DNA from: Symsagittifera roscoffensis
Taxonomy: Eukaryota; Xenacoelomorpha; Acoela; Convolutidae
Assembly: GCF_963678635.1 (NCBI RefSeq)
Contig: NC_087068.1
Location: 33,923,436-33,987,435, forward strand
DNA length: 64,000 nt
Reading direction: 5' to 3'
The notes beneath the pieces were generated by a model. That model saw only the letters and a list, made by a program, of their open reading frames with translations, did no database searches and was not told the DNA's origin. Both the position numbers and the translations under genes were made by a program. Below, piece by piece: positions 49,854 through 60,540 of this stretch; within the stretch, counting starts at the first letter, position 1; the number at the start of each line of letters is the position of its first letter.

Positions 49854-50272
49854 AGTAGAAGAGTGAGGGAGAATGGGGGGTGGTTGCTGAACCCCATGTA
49901 TTAACATAGGCTAAAGAGTATCCGGTCAGCAACCTATGTATTATGATAGAGAATAGAGTTCCCTATGTAATCAGATAGGGAATAGGTTTCCCAATGTATT
50001 AAGATAGCAGGTTTCAGATGGTAAAGTTTCAGATGGTACGATGGTAAGTTTCAGAAAAATTTTGGCGCCCGAATTTTTTGAATTCGGTTTTGCCGATTTT
50101 GTTTTACAGGTTTGATTCAACGAGAAAACTATCTAAAACTATAACATGTTTGGGGAATAAAGTTAAACTCAAAACATGAATTATATTAATCACTGCTTCG
50201 TATAATCAAATTACCACAAAATTACAGTTAGTTAATCAATACTGAATTGAATGCTATTTCACTATCAGTTAT
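49854..50272. other. Boundary region between satellite and polymerase pseudogene
   Basis: No gene is seen. Four short imperfect palindromes of the form CTATGTATTAAGATAG occur at about 49895-49909, 49934-49949, 49961-49980 and 49991-50007. They are followed by a direct repeat of TTTCAGATGGTA at about 50013-50035 and a small hairpin CCGAATT/AATTCGG at 50069-50087. This could be the end region of the element carrying the polymerase, or its 3' flank; no terminal inverted repeat was identified. Confidence 0.45.
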
Positions 50273-52964
50273 TTACGAGTTCAAAGGTTTTGTGTAAACT
50301 CCGTCGTCCTGAACTTGTCTTTTAGGGTAAAAGTAGCTCAATCCTTTCTTTGTTTGCTCGTATGTAGCAACCATATGATTACTGGTTCTAAACCCTCTGT
50401 TTGTTGAATTCAAGTTGATTGCTTCATCGAGTACTTTTCTGTAATTTTCCATAGGATCATCAACGGATTCCTCTAGATTTCTTTTATTCAATCTTTACTG
50501 CTAATTTTTATCTTGTCTGATTTGTTGTCATAGCAACAACAAGTCTTGCTGCATGAACATAGCATCTCCGTACACCTAAATTCTTCTTTGAACAGACCAG
50601 GCTCTCGTTTATCATGCTTCTTGTGAACGCTACAACATTTTCGTGGAAAAATTCAATTTTGAATCTGCTCTAAATTAATCTCTGCAAACTTTTTCTCTCA
50701 GTTTTTCTCAGTCACCTTCTTTCTCCGGACGCGTACAACCATACAAATTTTCCTCAGCAAATCTGGGTCCAATTTTAATTCCTCAAACTTATTTACATCA
50801 CAAAACTTGCCGAAAAAATTGCAGTAAAGCTCAAGCATTCTCAGCTCTGCATACTGCAGAATCAAAAATCCGACTATTATGGGTTCTGTGTGCTCAATTG
50901 TTGACTTTAGTAACTCAATCTCGTACAAGTCTTTCTGAAAAGTGTTCAACCGTTTGAAAAAGTGTTCATTAATTGCTTTGTGTGTTTTCTCATCATTCAA
51001 ATACTTTGTGATCGTATGTCTCGATCTGTCCATTATCTGGTTACCGTAGGATGAATTACCTAAAAGCTTCATAGTCTGTGCAACAGCACCGGATAAAGGG
51101 TTCTCATCTCCTTTCCTTCTAGCACCAACAACTGATTGAACAAACTGGTTGTAGGATTTTTGACGAAGATACTGTACAATATGATAAATTTTTGTACACT
51201 GTAAGCCAAGCTCCATATGAAAAATGAAAAGAAGGGTAAGGATGGAACCTTTTTCTAGTTTGAAACTAGATATTAGCATTCGCTGGGGATGCTTAAGAAG
51301 ATCATTTTCAGTGGCATAATTTTGCATAGATTCTCCAGCGTAATTTCTTCCAACTTCAGTGTTTTTAAAAAAAGGAGGAAATTTAGAAAATTTTGCTTTC
51401 AGTTCAACTGGAACAACTAAGTCACACGGAATATAGCCATAAAGAGATCCATATCTTATTTTTCCCAATAAAGAATCAGTAGAGAGAGGTCTTTCGTAGG
51501 GAAAGTTGGATCGGATAAGATTCTTAATTTTTTCGTTCGTTTTGAAGTTTTGCCACCACTCACATCTCTTTGATTTTGTAATCTTTGTTGCAAATATACT
51601 CACATCTCAAGTCATCCATCCCTCTCATTTTTTTCCTCTCTCAATATCTTTCTCATTAAGTGAGGGACGAGTCTCCTGGCAAGGAAAAAATGGTAATAGC
51701 ATCCCATTGCTTCAAACACAGTTTTGAAGTGATCACAAAATCCATCTACATTGAAACTGTCAATTTTCTTTTGATTTCCAGATGTGTGGTAGTTCTCAAT
51801 TCTGCATTCAGGTCTTGTTTCTTGGTAGTAAGACATCACCATGGTCTCAAAGCTTCGAGATCGGTTATGTCTAGCCTTGAATTTTTGCATATCGCAATCA
51901 AACTCCCATCTAAGGTACAATCATGTTGGCATGTCTTGACACATTGAATAGGGATAGAACTGCCTGGCATCAATTCCAACGATTGATTTGCAGATATTTG
52001 ATGAATCCCTGATAAAAGTTTTGTCCACAACAGCTTTTCGCGTAAACACAATTGATGGTCCAACCGTCATATCCTCTCTAATTTTCTGGCACAAATCGTT
52101 ACCATTTTCGCAAAATGGGTAGATTTTTTCATTAATGTTTTGTGCAGACAATTATTTGCTAGATTTGGAAAAGTACATACAAGTTTTAACATATCAATTT
52201 TTTTCTGATGATAAAATTGAACTATTTTTTGCATTGCTTCAAGGGTTGGAACAACATCTTTGTTGTTGTATCACTGCAAAAAATCTTTAAATGTAGTCTT
52301 TCCATGTTTCTGCCAAATCTCCTGTAAATATTTGTAATTTTCCCATCCAGTTGCAGGTACTGACCTAATTTGAAGTTTCTTTAGTACTTTCTGCTTATCA
52401 AGTCCACTTGACCTCAACTTTTGATAATCCTGAAAGTCTTTATCAAAAGGGTTGTTGTTTCTCAGTTTACTGAAAAAGGCTTTGTATGGAGGTAATTCCT
52501 CATTCTCGAGCTCGTTCGCAATTGTCAAACCACTCATAAGGGAAAAACTTTTTTAACTCACTTGCTTTGTAGGCTTTAAGAAAGGAGCCTACAGATGTTG
52601 CTCCACCCAAAAATTTCATGATGTCGAGAAATTGTATGTCTCCAAACTGGAAAGATATGAAATCGTTAGCCTTTTTGATAACCATAGGTTCAGCTTCTTT
52701 ATCATTGATTAAGTAGGGAATCAGTTAGCTCTTGATCAAGTTCAGATCTTATTTTCAACTGTTGAGTCCAAATATAGGTAAGGTGTTAACAAACCTCTCC
52801 AGATTTTGTTTCAAATCAATCAGCTGATTCTTCTGCATTCTCAAAAACTGAGTTGATATATAAGTTTCCTCTGTATCTTCTCTAGAATTGTTTTCATATT
52901 CAAAACTTTCTTTTGAATGATTTCGAGATCTTTTATTTAACTTTGTGCTCAACTTTGTGCTCTT
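50273..52964 (-). pseudogene. Polymerase pseudogene, repeat copy 1 with the C-terminus
   Basis: The longest open piece, 50698-51603 (301 codons), holds CEWWQNFKTNEK, FPPFFKNTEVGRNY, KHPQRMLISSFKL, motif B KLLGNSSYGNQIMDRSRHT and CDVNKFEEL. Upstream pieces are 51612-51920 (FEAMGCYYH), 51921-52151 (motif A GIDARQFYPYS) and 52271-52685 (KLRNNNPFDKDFQDY, TGWENYKYL). At the motif C position only DPDLLRK is seen. Downstream, a cysteine-rich stretch (FPRKCCSVHKKHDKREPG, CSCSKTCCCYD) at about 50,520-50,650 and the C-terminal 50273-50491 (NRGFRTSNHMVATYEQ, KGLSYFYPKR) lie in other frames. Confidence 0.75.
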
Positions 52965-54443
52965 TGTGCTCAATTGTTGACTTTAGTAACTCAATCTCGT
53001 ACAAAACTCTCTGAACAGTGTTTAATCGTTTGAAGGGTGGTTCAATAAATGCTTTGTGTGTTTTCTCATCATTCAAGTACTTTGTGATCGTATGTCTCGA
53101 TCTGTCCATTATCTGCTAATCGTAGTATGAATTACCTAAAAGCTTCCTAGTCTCTGCAACAACACCGGATAAAGGGTTCTCATCTCCTTCCCTTCTAGCA
53201 TCAACAACTGATTGAACAAACTTGTTGAAGCTTTTTTGAGAGAGATACTGTACAAAGCGGTAAACTTTTGTCCACTGTAAGCCAAGCTCCATATGAAAAA
53301 TGAAAAGAAGGGCAATGATGGAACATTTTTCTAGTTTGAAACTAGATATCAGCATTCGCTGGGGATGCTTAAGAAGATCATTTTCAATGGCATAATTTTG
53401 CATATATTATCCAATGTAATTTCTTCCAACTTCAGTGTTTTTTTGAAAAAAAAAGGAGGAAAATAAGAAATCTTTGCTTTCAGTTCAGGTGAAACAACTC
53501 AGTCACACGGAAAATAGACATAAAGATATCCATCTCTTATTTTTCCCAATAAAGAATCATTAGAGAGAGGTTTTTTGTATGGAAAGTTGGATCGGATATG
53601 ATTCTTAAATTTTTCGTTCATTTTGAAGTTTTGCCACCACTCACATTCCCACATCTCTTTGATTTTGTAATCTTTTTCGCGAATTTATTCACGTCTCAAG
53701 TCATCCATCTCTCTCATTTTTTTCCTCTCTCAATATCTTTCTCGCTAAGTGAGGGACGAGTCTCCTGGCAGTGACAAAATGGTAAGAGCATCCCATTGCT
53801 TCAAACACAGTTTTGCAGTGATCACAATATCATTCTACATTGAAATATACAATTTTTTTTTATTTCCAGATGTGTGGAAGCTTTCAATTCTGCATTCTGT
53901 TCTTGTTTCTTGGTAGTAAGACATCGCCGTAATCTCAAAGCTTTGAGATCGGTTATGTCTAGCCTTGCATTTTTGCATATCGGAATCAAACTCCCATCTT
54001 GTGTACAATCATGTTGGCATGTCTTGACTCCTTGAATAAGGATAGAACTGGCTGGCGTCAATTTCAACAATTGATTTGCAGATATTTGATGAATCTCTGA
54101 TAAAAGCTTTGTCCACAACAGCTTTCCGCGTAAACACAATTGATGGTCCACCTGTCATATCCTCTCTAACTTTCTGGCACAAATCTCTATCAGTTTCGCA
54201 AAATGGGTAGAATTTTTCATTGGTTGATTTGTGCAGACAAATATTTGCTAGATTTGAAGAATACATCCAAGTTTTTACAAATCATTTTCTTTCTGATGAT
54301 AAAATTGAACGAGTTTTTGCATTGCTTCAGGGGTTGGAACAACATCTTTGTTGTTGTATCACTGCAAAAAATCTTTAAATGTAGTCATTCCATGTTTCTG
54401 CCAACTCTCGTGTAAATAATTTTAATTTTCCCATCAAGATGCG
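52965..54443 (-). pseudogene. Polymerase pseudogene, repeat copy 2 (middle)
   Basis: This copy is 1,479 bp and collinear with 50,888-52,366 of copy 1. The left junction is at TTTGTGCTCAATTGTTGAC and the right junction at about 54,443, where GATGCGTGTACAAATTTTTG begins copy 3. It includes the motif A region (54009-54266: REDMTGGPSIVFTRK and VEIDASQFYPYS) and a broken motif B (KLLGNSYYD followed by a stop). Frameshifts and stops are frequent. Confidence 0.7.
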
Positions 54444-56051
54444 TGTACAAATTTTTGTACACTGTAAGCCAAGCTCCATATGAAAATTGAAAAGAAGGGT
54501 AATGATGGAACCATTTTATAGTTTCGAACTAGATATTAGCATTCGCTGGGGATGCTTAAGAAGATCATTTTCATTGGCATAATTTTGCATATATTCACCA
54601 ATGTAATTTCTTCCGACTTCAGTGTTTTTAAAAAATGGAGGAAAATTAGAAATCTTTGCTTTCAGTTCATCTGGAACAACTAAGTCACACGAAATATAGC
54701 CATAAAGAGATCCATCTCTTATTTTTCCCAATAAAAAGTCAGTAGAGAGAGGTCTTTTGTAGGGAAAGTTGGATCGGATATGATACTTACTTTTTTCGTT
54801 CGTTTTGAAGTTTTGCCACCACTCACATTCCCACATCTCTTTGATTTTGTAATCTTTTTCGCGATTCCACTCACGTCTCAAGTCATCCATCTCTCTCATT
54901 TTTTCCTCTCTCAATATCTTTCTCGCTAAAAGAGGGACGAGTCTCCTGTGAAGGTAAAAATGATAATAGCATCCCAGTGCTTCAAACACAGTTTTGCAGT
55001 GATCACAATATCAATCTACATTGAAATATACAATTTTTTTTTATTTCCAGATGTGTGGAAGCTCTCAATTCTGCATTCTGACTTTGTTTCTTGGTAGTAA
55101 GACATCACCATATTCTCAAAGCTTCGAGATGGGTTATGTCTAGCATTGAATTTTTGCATATCGGAATGAAACTCCCATCTTGTGTACAATCATGTTGGCA
55201 TGTCTTGACATCCAAGTTTTAACATATCATTTTCTTTCTGATGATAAAATTGAACCTTTTTTGCATTGCTTCAAGGGTTGGAACAACATCTTTGTTGCTG
55301 TATCACTGCAAAAAATCTTTGAATGTAGTCATTCCATGTTTCTGCCATATCTCGTGTTAATATTTGTAATTTTCCCATCCAGATGCGGGTACTGACTTGA
55401 TTTGAAATTTTTAGTACTTTCTGCTCATCAAGTCCACTTGACCTCAACTTTTGATAATCCTTAAAGTCTCTATCAAGAGGGTTGTTGTTTCTCAATTTAC
55501 TGAAAAAGGCTTCGTAGGATGTAATTCTTCATTCTCGAGCTTGTTCGCACTGTCAAACAACTCATAAGGGAAGAACTTTTTTTTATCTCACTTCCAACAT
55601 CTCTCCAGAGATGTTGCTCCACCCAAAAATTTCATGATGTCGAGAACTTGTATGTCTCCAAACTTGAAAGATATGAAATTCCTAGCCTTTTTGATAACCA
55701 TAGGTTCAGCTTCTTTATCATTGATTAAGAAGGGAATCAGTTAGCTCTTGATCAAGTTCAGATCTTATTTTCAACTGTTGAGTCCAAATACAGGTAACGT
55801 GTTAACAAACCTCTCCAGATTTTGTTTCAAATCAATCAGCTGATTTTTCTGCATTCTTAAAAACTGAAATGACATATCAGTTTCCTCTGTATCTTTTATA
55901 CAATCGTCTTCATATTCAAAATTTACAGTTGAATGATATCGACATCTTTCATCCTTGGAAAGTTTTGGACATCAGCTCATAATTACTCTGTCAACTTCTT
56001 GAAATTTAGTTCTCATTTCGAGTTTATTTTTCTCAGCCAAAAGTCCGATGA
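54444..56051 (-). pseudogene. Polymerase pseudogene, repeat copy 3 (upstream-most)
   Basis: The segments correspond to copy 1: 55,39x-55,95x to 52,366-52,960, and 54,444-55,209 to about 51,182-51,943. About 235 bp are missing at 55,210, where the motif A region is interrupted. The best part is 54516-54989, an open frame with WECEWWQNFKTNEK, SNFPYKRPLS, FPPFFKNTEVGRNY and KHPQRMLISS. The TGA after KDFLQ-like sequence at about 55,304 is shared with the other copies. Confidence 0.7.
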
Positions 56052-56521
56052 TTACAAAATGGATAATAAGTTTTTGCGGATCCTTGTTACGAAGAAAAAT
56101 TGAAGAATTGGTTCATCTATCAGGTTCGAGGATATTGATACAGAATTTGGAACGTGTTTTCCAATCCAGGTTGTTGTTTGGGTAACTTTCAGTTCATCTG
56201 ATGAAACACATATCGACTCAAAATTGAAAATGGGTAGATTGTTGAACAGTGTGTTATCTTTCGAAACTGGGATTTTGAAACCTTCCATTTTTTTAAATAG
56301 CGTTTCTCGGAGTGTATATACATTGTTTGGCTAAATGTGTCGCACTATATCTTTACAAGTCATAAGATGTCTGTTGAAGTTTTCTGATCTGTTGAAGAGA
56401 CAGTCACAGCTAGGACATCGGAAACACTTGAAGAAAGAATCAATATCATTCGTATGAATGATATGATTGTTGAATCTTAGCAATTTCACTGTTTTTTCGA
56501 GTTTTCCATTACTTCGCCTGG
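56052..56521 (-). pseudogene. Polymerase pseudogene, third zinc-finger segment
   Basis: This frame has no start codon. It contains CPSCDCLFNRSENFNRHLMTC, described here as a C2HC finger with CPSC, a histidine in NRHL and a final C. It then meets an in-frame TAG at 56331-56333 and continues as VYTLRETLF and MEGFKIPVSKDN, with downstream ICVSSDELK and TWIGKHVPNSVS. After LLSIL it shifts frame again into a short charged segment (EKNKLEMRTKFQEV) that is also part of the family. Confidence 0.7.
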
Positions 56522-56980
56522 CTATTTCTCCATTATATTCTCCTTTTCATAGATGAATAGGTTAAGTTCAACTATTCCCTCTACAAGAGGTAAATCATTA
56601 ATGGCAACTCCGCGAAGGGTATTCGGATTGTATCCAGATTTTGATATAAACTCTGTAAATAATTGAGATGTATGAGCATCGAGGTTACTATGGCTATGCA
56701 AATACATTGTTAACGCACGGAAAAGACATAGATGATCTTTGTATGGTTGTTTATCTTGGTCCGATAAAAGACAGTTTACTTGCGTATGTCGTAGTAAAGG
56801 TTCAGGCAAGACAGAGTCTGGACATATCATTGTGATGTTTTTCAGTAGTGCAGCAAAAATAGTAACTTTTGTGATCAATTTGAACCTCCAGTTTGTGTTC
56901 TGACGTTCTTGAGTGCATTTCTCCACGATATCAAATTTTTCAACTTTCCCTGGATTCAAATCAAATCCGCTTTCGTACAC
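56522..56980 (-). pseudogene. Polymerase pseudogene, second N-terminal segment
   Basis: The homologous sequence resumes in a shifted frame at about GKVEKFDIVEKC and continues through SVLPEPLLRHTQVNCLL and HLCLFRALTMYLH, which are conserved in the family, to NLFIYEKEN. It overlaps the previous segment by 25 bp, as expected of a one-base frameshift rather than a separate gene. A second frameshift follows at the end, where the expected sequence (GEIARRSNGK) continues in the next frame. Confidence 0.75.
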
Positions 56981-57597
56981 AGTAAAAACGGTTTTTCGAA
57001 CAAAGTATGGTTTTCGTGTGCATAATAATACCGATATTCTCCCGTTTCGACATTACGGAGAACAAATCCAAGAGCAATTTTGATTTTTGCAGCGGAATCC
57101 AGCTTGTTGAAGACTTCTTCAAGCTTCTCCTTGATAATTTTGGTATCTAACTTTGACATGTGAAAGTTAAATACCTTATGACTCCCATTCTCCATCTCAG
57201 TGTCCACCAGGAAATGCTGACAAGCACTCAACTCATCTTTGAGTTTCTCTCCATCTTCCGCTTCCTCCTGCACAATCTTGTTCAAGTCTGCCACCGTATC
57301 ACTTGGCTTTCGTTGTTTCGCCCCATGTTCTTTTCTCCGTTGTTGTTGGAGCGAGTAGTAACTCGGAAACTCTTTTTCGCAAGACGAGCTAACCGTTGAT
57401 TGCTTGAAAGTTGTTGGAGCATGTTTTTTGGCCACGTGATAGTTCATTTCTTGTTGATTGTAAGTGAAATACCTACACTCGGAACAAGAAATAACTCCTC
57501 GCACGCAATTTTTACTATGTCGAGCCCCATCGAACCTCCTGTACTCTTTGTCACAGTCCTCACATGTCTTTTTCTCATTCCTGCTGAGTGAAGGCAT
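56956..57597 (-). pseudogene. Polymerase pseudogene, N-terminal zinc-finger segment
   Basis: The frame is open from 57654; the likely start is MPSLSRNEKK at 57597, because the 19 codons upstream look non-coding. From that start, CEDC at residues 12-15 with a following H and C forms a C2HC finger. CSECRYF followed by HVAKKH forms a C2H2 finger. A third (SSSCEKEF...RRKEHG) has lost key ligands. A charged region rich in E and K follows, then VFNFHMSKLDTK and YRYYYAHENHTLFEKP, which are typical of this polymerase family. The frame ends in a TGA at KADLI, and the family continues in another frame. Confidence 0.75.
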
Positions 57598-57654
57598 TTG
57601 AAAAAAAAGTGGGAGATTTAGCTTGTAGCAGAATTGAATAAAAGTACATGGCAT

Positions 57655-58543
57655 CTACAAAAATGGGAGATTTAAAAAGTCCCAAAAAATTCGTTTGTTT
57701 ATACTTACTTTGAATTGTTGAAAAAATTTGAAAATACTTTCAAGTAGTTATACAAAGTATAGAGCGATTGCTTTTAACCTAAAAGAAAATCAGAATGAAG
57801 TGAGTTTTATTTACTTTTTCATAGAGAAAATCAACCAATCATAATTGAGTACTTTTTTTGTAACACTGTTGGTTGGAAATCAACCAATCAGAATCTAGCA
57901 TTTTCTCAAAGAGAACTGTTCATTATTTTCAAAAATCTTAATCTTTTTTTGAAAAATGTCTATCAAAAACATTTGAGCCTCCTCGAGTTACTTTACAAGA
58001 AAAAGGAAAAATTTCCAACTGTTTTTCTTATTGATGAAATAGATGTTGACTCTTACTTTGTCATAGTTTTTTGGACGTTTTGAATGTACAAAATATAGTT
58101 ATCCGACTAAGTAAAGGTCTTTTCAGAGAAACTTACTCAATCAAAGAGTTTACTTTTGATCCACATAATGCGTATCAAAGTTTTAATCTTACGGCTGAAT
58201 AACACCTCACAAGGAAAGAAGTTTTGTTTATTCTCGAGAATATGAAATTAATCAAAAAAGTCGTACGATAATATATCAAAAACTCTTTTTATCCCCCATC
58301 CAATACCCAAATTTGTAAAAAAAAAACCCCAGCAAGTTTCTTTATTCCTTCATTTCTGTAAGGGTTTTTGAAGTTCAAAATCCTGCTTGATTCGGTTTGG
58401 AAATAGATTTCCAGAGGTTTGCTTTGAAAAATTCGTCAACTTTCAGTTATCCTCCCAAATTTACATATAAATTAAAGAACTTGACTATCTACTTAAAAAT
58501 CAGCAGTTTCTCATTGATTAAATACAAAAAATTCAATTAAATT
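57655..58543. other. AT-rich region without a supported gene
   Basis: No open frame of note is seen. Two copies of AAATCAACCAATCA occur at about 57,828 and 57,877. The second follows GGTTGG, so GGTTG-GAAAT-CAACC can fold. These CCAAT-containing repeats could be promoter elements for the minus-strand polymerase relic or the plus-strand ORF at 58544, but this is speculative. Confidence 0.3.
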
Positions 58544-58840
58544 TTGATGAAAAAAATTGCAGAGATGTTACTTTTATTAATTTTCTTTCTTTTGTTACTT
58601 ATATCAGCAATATTTCCTATTTTTACTGCAAACAACTTTTGGCCATTTATTTTTGCAATTGCTTTTGTGTATAATAATATTTATTTGGAAGATTTAAGTC
58701 CTGAAAATGGTCTTCTGATTGAATACGACAACCAGAACAAAAATGAACAGTTTTGTGATTGGAAAAGACAATACCCAAAATGGAGCTTTGTTTCTGATTG
58801 GACACGACTTTTATCCAAGAATGCCATAAAAGGAAGCTGA
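58544..58840 (+). CDS. Small hydrophobic protein, unrecognised
   Basis: A 98-codon ORF. Residues 8-24 are almost all L, I and F (a signal-peptide- or membrane-anchor-like stretch after MMKKIAEM), and a second hydrophobic stretch covers about residues 28-43. The remainder is polar, with IEYDNQNKNEQFCDWKRQ and SDWTRL. A second short frame at 58844-58933 (MIEYDYYPNRKINSDW) repeats the IEYD...DW pattern about 128 bp downstream, so the region is an internally duplicated coding fragment. The family is not recognised. It could be an exon or a chance ORF. Confidence 0.3.
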   Translation: MMKKIAEMLLLLIFFLLLLISAIFPIFTANNFWPFIFAIAFVYNNIYLEDLSPENGLLIEYDNQNKNEQFCDWKRQYPKWSFVSDWTRLLSKNAIKGS

Positions 58841-58843
58841 AAT

Positions 58844-58933
58844 ATGATTGAATACGACTACTATCCAAACAGGAAAATCAATTCTGATTGGTCAAACCCA
58901 CACATTCGAGTTGAAGGTGCCCCTACCTACTAA
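58844..58933 (+). CDS. Short ORF repeating the end of the preceding ORF
   Basis: 29 codons. MIEYDYYPNRKINSDWS resembles IEYDNQNKNEQFCDWK of the ORF just upstream and begins three bases after its stop. It is probably a tandem-duplicated fragment; whether it is translated is unknown. Confidence 0.2.
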   Translation: MIEYDYYPNRKINSDWSNPHIRVEGAPTY

Positions 58934-59185
58934 GTAAAAATCATTTTATTTTCAACTTAACTACTGTCAACTACCTCCTCTCTCAGCTCTAAATACCTTA
59001 ACTTCAACTTATCTTCCGTCAAATAGCCCTCTCTCAGCTCTTTCTTGTTTTTACTCTTTAACTCAGTTTTTGCTCAAAATTATCTTCTCAGTGCAAAACA
59101 GCAATCTCATGTACTCTGTAGAATTTTTGCCTGATCTAGTACAAATTCAAGCGCGAGAAGGAGTATCTGGATTTTTTTGGCACGA

Positions 59186-59567
59186 ATGGACATCCCAATC
59201 CAAGTCTGGTACATGGTGGAAGTGATGGGAAGGGATTTCAACGAACATCATATGATGCAAGTTCCCATCAAAGAGAACCAACTTTTTAACAATGCAAATG
59301 ATGGAGGAAGTTTCTGATCATGTGGGAATGAATTACCCCGAGATTCCTGACTCAAGATTTGTAGCTCAACCAGTCGACGACTTCCTCTTCCCGTGGGAAG
59401 AAGCAGGATCAGTCGAAAACCACATCACAATAGATGAAGAAGAGGGTTTCTCAGAAACAATGACGCAAAACACTCCTCAAAACACTCCTCCACAACAACC
59501 ACCAGCAATGGAACCTCGTCCAGCTCTGCGTTCTATAGACAGCCCTTTGATTAAAAGTTTTTTTTGA
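59186..59567 (+). CDS. Acidic/proline-rich protein, copy 1 (exact frame uncertain)
   Basis: The clearest frame is 59292-59567 (91 codons). It has an acidic stretch HITIDEEEGFSETM, then PQQPPAMEPRPALRS. A different frame, 59186-59317 (MDIPIQVWYMVEVMGRDF), is open just upstream and overlaps it by 26 bp, so there may be a frameshift or a splice. The shared WEEAGS...ITIDE...PPQQPPAMEPR portion recurs at 61,029-61,201. The ITID followed by acidic residues resembles a SUMO-interacting motif, by pattern only. The family is not recognised. Confidence 0.35.
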
Positions 59568-59799
59568 AATAATTGTTGTTTGGTTTTGACTTCGTTTTCT
59601 TTATTTAATTAATTTTCGCAATATCATTTCAATTTAAGAATAGCCGAGAGATTCAGAGTAAATCACTGAAAAACAATTAGAACTTAAGTTAGTGCTCCGA
59701 ACTCGCATAAATGTTACAAAACTGGAATACTTTTTGCACACATATTCGGAAAAACACTAGCAAAATTGTACACGAAAAAAAGTTTACCTAATGGTTTTT

Positions 59800-60540
59800 G
59801 CATCTTGTCAAAAAACTCACACACTTTTAGCATTTGAAGAAAAAATTGAAACAATTTTCGTATTTTGTCGAAAAAAGTGAAACAGTTTTTGCATTTGTAG
59901 GAAAAAAGTGTAGGAATTTTAACTTTTCGCATCTTGTTAAAAAAAAAGTGAAACACTTATCGCATCTTAACTAAAAAAGTTGAAACCTTTTCGCATTTTG
60001 TCGAAAAAAGTGAAACACTTTTCGCATTTGTAGGAAAAAAGTGAAACACTTTTTGCATCTTGTTTAAAAAAATTTGAAACACTTTTCGATTTTGTAGGAA
60101 AAAAATGAAACACTTTTCGCATCTTGTTAAAAAAAGTGAAACACTTTTTGCTTCTTGTCAAAAAAAGTTGAAACACTTTTCGCATTTTATCGAAAAAAGC
60201 AAAAGACTTTTCGCATTTTGTCGAAAAAAGTGAATTTTTTTTTGCATTTGCAGGAAAAAAGTGAAACACTTTTTGCATCTTGTTAAAAAAAGTTAAACAC
60301 TTTTCGCATCTTGTCAAAAAAATTGAAACACTTGTTGCATTTTATCAAAAAAAGCAAAACACTTTTCGCATCTTGTTCAAAAAAAATGAAACATTTTTTG
60401 CGTCTTTTCAATAAACATTTGAAACACTTTTCGCCTTCTGTCGAAAAAATTGATACACTTTTTGCATTTTCTCAAAAAAAAATTGAATACCTTTTACAAC
60501 TCGTTAAAAAAATTCAAAATTTTTTTGCAACTTTTTGAAA
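59800..60540. repeat. Minisatellite, period about 30 bp
   Basis: About 25 imperfect copies of AAAAAAGTGAAACACTTTT followed by CGCATCTTGTC. Each contains the small palindrome AAGTG-AAA-CACTT. Because the period is near 30 bp, reading frames stay open (for example 59967-60317 on the minus strand, with repeating MRKVFHFF), but this is a by-product of the repeat. A much shorter relic of the array is at about 61,376-61,490. Confidence 0.85.

Larger units (their letters stand above)
50273..57597 (-). pseudogene. Family-B (protein-primed type) DNA polymerase, broken and internally triplicated
   Basis: This is the remains of a large zinc-finger-bearing family-B DNA polymerase of the protein-primed class (DNA_pol_B_2), an enzyme that copies the DNA of selfish elements such as Polinton/Maverick- or adintovirus-like elements. 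On the minus strand the order is: N-terminal zinc fingers (57.6-57.4 kb), conserved N-terminal region (57.0-56.5 kb), a further zinc finger (56.4 kb), then polymerase sequence in three overlapping partial copies, ending with the family C-terminus at 50,273. Visible landmarks include GIDARQFYPYS (motif A), KLLGNSSYG (motif B) and CEWW. The reading frame is cut by at least four frameshifts and several stops, and motif C is lost. The protein match is recognised from family knowledge; the kind of element is inference. It is not active. Confidence 0.8.

Noticed and set aside
51506-57591. Plus-strand ORFs at 51506-51727, 51660-51947, 54203-54415, 55180-55395, 57160-57399 and 57400-57591
   Set aside because: They lie antisense to the recognised polymerase sequence on the minus strand and have no family resemblance.
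58647-58868. Minus-strand 73-codon ORF opposite the hydrophobic ORF
   Set aside because: It is a shadow of the plus-strand frame, and the plus strand has the more protein-like pattern (signal-like N-terminus).
59967-60538. Minus-strand 116-codon and plus-strand 75-codon ORFs over the minisatellite
   Set aside because: Low-complexity translations of the repeat of about 30 bp; open frames are expected from its period.
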